Positions 16,411 through 17,921 of a stretch of DNA of 17,921 nucleotides are shown one piece after another. The translations under genes and the position numbers were made by a program. Numbering within the stretch: position 1 is the first letter of the stretch; each line of letters opens with the position of its first letter. This DNA is from Chloracidobacterium sp. (lineage in GTDB: Bacteria; Acidobacteriota; Blastocatellia; Pyrinomonadales; Pyrinomonadaceae), in NCBI GenBank assembly GCA_016712045.1, contig JADJRV010000028.1, positions 1 to 17,921 of the forward strand. The letters are read 5' to 3'. The notes beneath the pieces are model-generated. The model did no database searches and was not told where the DNA came from. It saw nothing but the letters and a program-made list of their open reading frames with translations.

Positions 16411-17037
16411 ATGAAATTGAGTTTAGGAACAAGCAGGGTTCGTTTGGTTGGTATCGTCTTTATCTTTCTAATGGGCATCGTGACAGCGACCGCCCAGCCC
16501 GGTTCGCAGACAACGCCGCAGACGCATGACGAATTTGTTGCGGCAGGGCGAGCGGCTGCACAAAAGGGCGACCTCAAAGAGGCCGCAAAATGGTATTCGA
16601 AAGCCATCGAGAGCCAGCCCGACGACTATGACATTATTTTTGCCCGTGCCGGAGCGTACGCCGCGACGGGTAAATACGATAATGCACTTAAGGACCTCAA
16701 TGTCGTCATTGCAAAGTATCCAAAGTCCGTCGCTGCGCTTCATCTGCGGGGCAGTCTCTACAATGTAAAGAAAGATTGGAAAAAGGCAATGGCTGACGCC
16801 GAGGCGATCATTGCCGCCGAACCAGCAAACGGACTGGGTTATCAGGTTCGCGGCGGAACCTATGCGGGGCAAAAGAAATACGCAGAGGCCGAGGCCGACC
16901 TGACCAAGGCGATAAGCCTCAACCCCCGCGACCACCTCAGCTATATGTATCGCGGAGCCGTCTATGAAGAGCAGGGCATGGCTGGAAAGTCGCAGGCTGA
17001 CAAATTAAAGGCCGAGCAGATACAGCGTGGTCAGTGA
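16411..17037 (+). CDS. Exported tetratricopeptide-repeat protein
   Basis: 208 residues, intact. MKLSLGTSRVRLVGIVFIFL followed by MGIVTATAQP is a Sec signal peptide. About four TPR units follow: HDEFVAAGRAAAQKGDLKEA then AKWYSKAIESQPDD; YDIIFARAGAYAATGKYDNA then LKDLNVVIAKYPKS; VAALHLRGSLYNVKKDWKKA then MADAEAIIAAEPAN; GLGYQVRGGTYAGQKKYAEA then EADLTKAISLNPRD, plus a partial fifth (LSYMYRGAVYEEQGM). TPRs are protein-binding scaffolds, so a role in an envelope complex is plausible. A strong GGAGG (16399-16403) lies 7 nt before the ATG. It is 25 bp downstream of the large exported protein, its likely operon partner, and is followed by a terminator. Confidence 0.88.
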   Translation: MKLSLGTSRVRLVGIVFIFLMGIVTATAQPGSQTTPQTHDEFVAAGRAAAQKGDLKEAAKWYSKAIESQPDDYDIIFARAGAYAATGKYDNALKDLNVVIAKYPKSVAALHLRGSLYNVKKDWKKAMADAEAIIAAEPANGLGYQVRGGTYAGQKKYAEAEADLTKAISLNPRDHLSYMYRGAVYEEQGMAGKSQADKLKAEQIQRGQ

Positions 17038-17053
17038 CGTTTTGTTCGTTTCG

Positions 17054-17095
17054 AAATAAAAAGAGACGCGAAATCTATTCGCGTCTCTTTTTTAT
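17054..17095. terminator. Bidirectional terminator between the TPR gene and the convergent gene
   Basis: The stem AAAAGAGACGCGAA (17059-17072) pairs with TTCGCGTCTCTTTT (17078-17091) around an ATCTA loop. T runs follow on the plus strand (to 17093), and A-rich flanking DNA on the left supplies the T run for the minus strand. It sits between convergent stops at 17037 and 17096. Confidence 0.9.
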
Positions 17096-17921
17096 TTATT
17101 TGAGTTTCTTTGGGGCAAAGGTTTTGTCGTTTATTTTGACGTTGTGTTTGACGGATCTGATCGTGGTGACGATGTTACCGTTGCCGATGTTGTTGTTGAC
17201 GGATTTGAACGGCATTTTGATGCCGTCGACGTCGCGGTAGTCGGAGTATTCGACCGAGTATGGTATCTGCTGTGCACTGGTGCTCGAAGGGATGACGCCC
17301 TCGCGTTTGAGCAGCAGAAATGTGGTGGTTGAGTAGTATTCGGTAAACGCGGTGCCCTTTTCGGGCGTGAATGTGACGGCATAGGCGTCGTCGCCGCCTA
17401 CCTTTTTGACGGCGGTGATCTCGATCGTTTTATGGTTTGTTTTCCAATTTAACAGCGAGTAAAAATCATTGGCGAGACGGATGTCGTCGAGCTGTTTGCC
17501 AGAATAGACCGTACCAGGAGCGAATGAAACGACATCCTGACCGCCGGTGCCGTCAAAAAACTCCCACTCTGAACCTATCTTTTTGCCGAGCGCGGTGAAG
17601 ACCGTTTCGGCGGCAGACTTGTTTGGGGCCATTTGGTATTGCTTGCCGTATGCCTGAACGCCCTGATTTTCGAAATCCATATTAAATTCGGTTACTCGTG
17701 ACGTGATCTTGCGCCAGTTTGTCTCGCCTCCGGCGGCGGCGAGTGCTTTTTGTTGTAATTCGTCGGCGGTGATCTTTGGTTTATCGCTGGCGGTTGTCGC
17801 CTTAAATTCAAATACGCCGGCCGGTTGCGTGACGACGACGGCGGAGATCTTACCGGCGGCATCGCGTTTTGCCTTAAGCGAAAACTGGTCGGCCGGGAGC
17901 GGGTTCATTGAAAACGTACCA
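17096..17921 (-). CDS. C-terminal part of a probable exported protein (outer-membrane lipoprotein-sorting-like fold), 5' end outside window
   Basis: The frame is open through the right edge of the window; an ATG at 17906-17908 is internal, since the frame continues upstream (GTFS before MNPLP). The visible 275 residues start with a short beta-rich piece (FSLKAKRDAAGKISAVVVTQ, PAGVFEFKA). A domain beginning DELQQKALAAAGGETNWRKI (about 17725-17785) follows, with VTEFNMDFENQGVQAYGKQY, EWEFFDGTGGQDVVSFAPGT, a DAYAVTFTPEKGTAFTEYYS strand pair, YSVEYSDYRDVDGIKMPFKS and the end KINDKTFAPKKLK. The KAL-AAGG start and the YSDYRxVDGIKMPFK end are typical of LolA/LppX-like domains that bind lipid or lipoprotein. 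The upstream piece suggests fusion to another domain, often a peptidase or beta-lactamase-like part in relatives I recall, but this is not visible here. Confidence 0.7.
   Translation of the reverse strand, partial: GTFSMNPLPADQFSLKAKRDAAGKISAVVVTQPAGVFEFKATTASDKPKITADELQQKALAAAGGETNWRKITSRVTEFNMDFENQGVQAYGKQYQMAPNKSAAETVFTALGKKIGSEWEFFDGTGGQDVVSFAPGTVYSGKQLDDIRLANDFYSLLNWKTNHKTIEITAVKKVGGDDAYAVTFTPEKGTAFTEYYSTTTFLLLKREGVIPSSTSAQQIPYSVEYSDYRDVDGIKMPFKSVNNNIGNGNIVTTIRSVKHNVKINDKTFAPKKLK

Overview
This window looks like chromosomal DNA of a Gram-negative bacterium. I favour the Acidobacteriota (Blastocatellia / Pyrinomonadaceae-like), but this is inference from remembered protein flavour: the Aat N-terminus, the MATE leader, the bactofilin, and the CACAGAT-type intergenic repeat. 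No rRNA or tRNA gene is present to confirm it. The left part of the sequence carries very many small indels. gyrB, an essential gene, is broken more than ten times, and nearly every gene up to about 7.8 kb is broken at least once. From about 7.8 to 12.7 kb the frames are almost clean. The simplest reading is uncorrected consensus error towards a contig edge, not gene decay, so broken genes are annotated here as single reconstructed CDSs spanning all their frames.

Layout. 1-2321 is gyrB (5' end outside the window), closed by a clear terminator. 2374-2922 encodes a secreted small protein and ends 3 bp from a convergent minus-strand group. Read leftwards from 6173, that group is a MATE transporter, aat (N-end-rule aminoacyl transferase) and a saccharopine-dehydrogenase-like oxidoreductase. 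A hairpin-forming, 10-bp-periodic repeat lies between the MATE gene and aat. 6424-7542 is a Tat-exported SGNH/GDSL-type protein. 7597-8904 holds mnmA plus a 61-aa basic protein, ended by an 18-bp perfect bidirectional terminator shared with the convergent bactofilin gene (8981-9595). ttcA (9814-10713) diverges from the bactofilin gene. Two tRNA thiolases, for U34 and C32, therefore sit about 1.1 kb apart.

10.9-14.2 kb is an accessory-looking block. It holds a 130-aa unknown protein behind a near-consensus promoter, a YwqG/DUF1963 protein, an 81-bp relic homologous to the 3' end of the 130-aa gene, and a three-gene cassette. The cassette is a TIGR04255-family protein plus two small unknown proteins, with overlaps of 28 and 29 bp. 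It is visibly more AT-rich than its surroundings at its left end. It is the best candidate here for an incompletely described system.

14.2-17.9 kb returns to envelope-type genes: a large exported protein built from about four divergent copies of one fold, a TPR protein just downstream in the same operon, a bidirectional terminator, and the 3' part of a convergent gene for a probable exported protein that runs out of the window.
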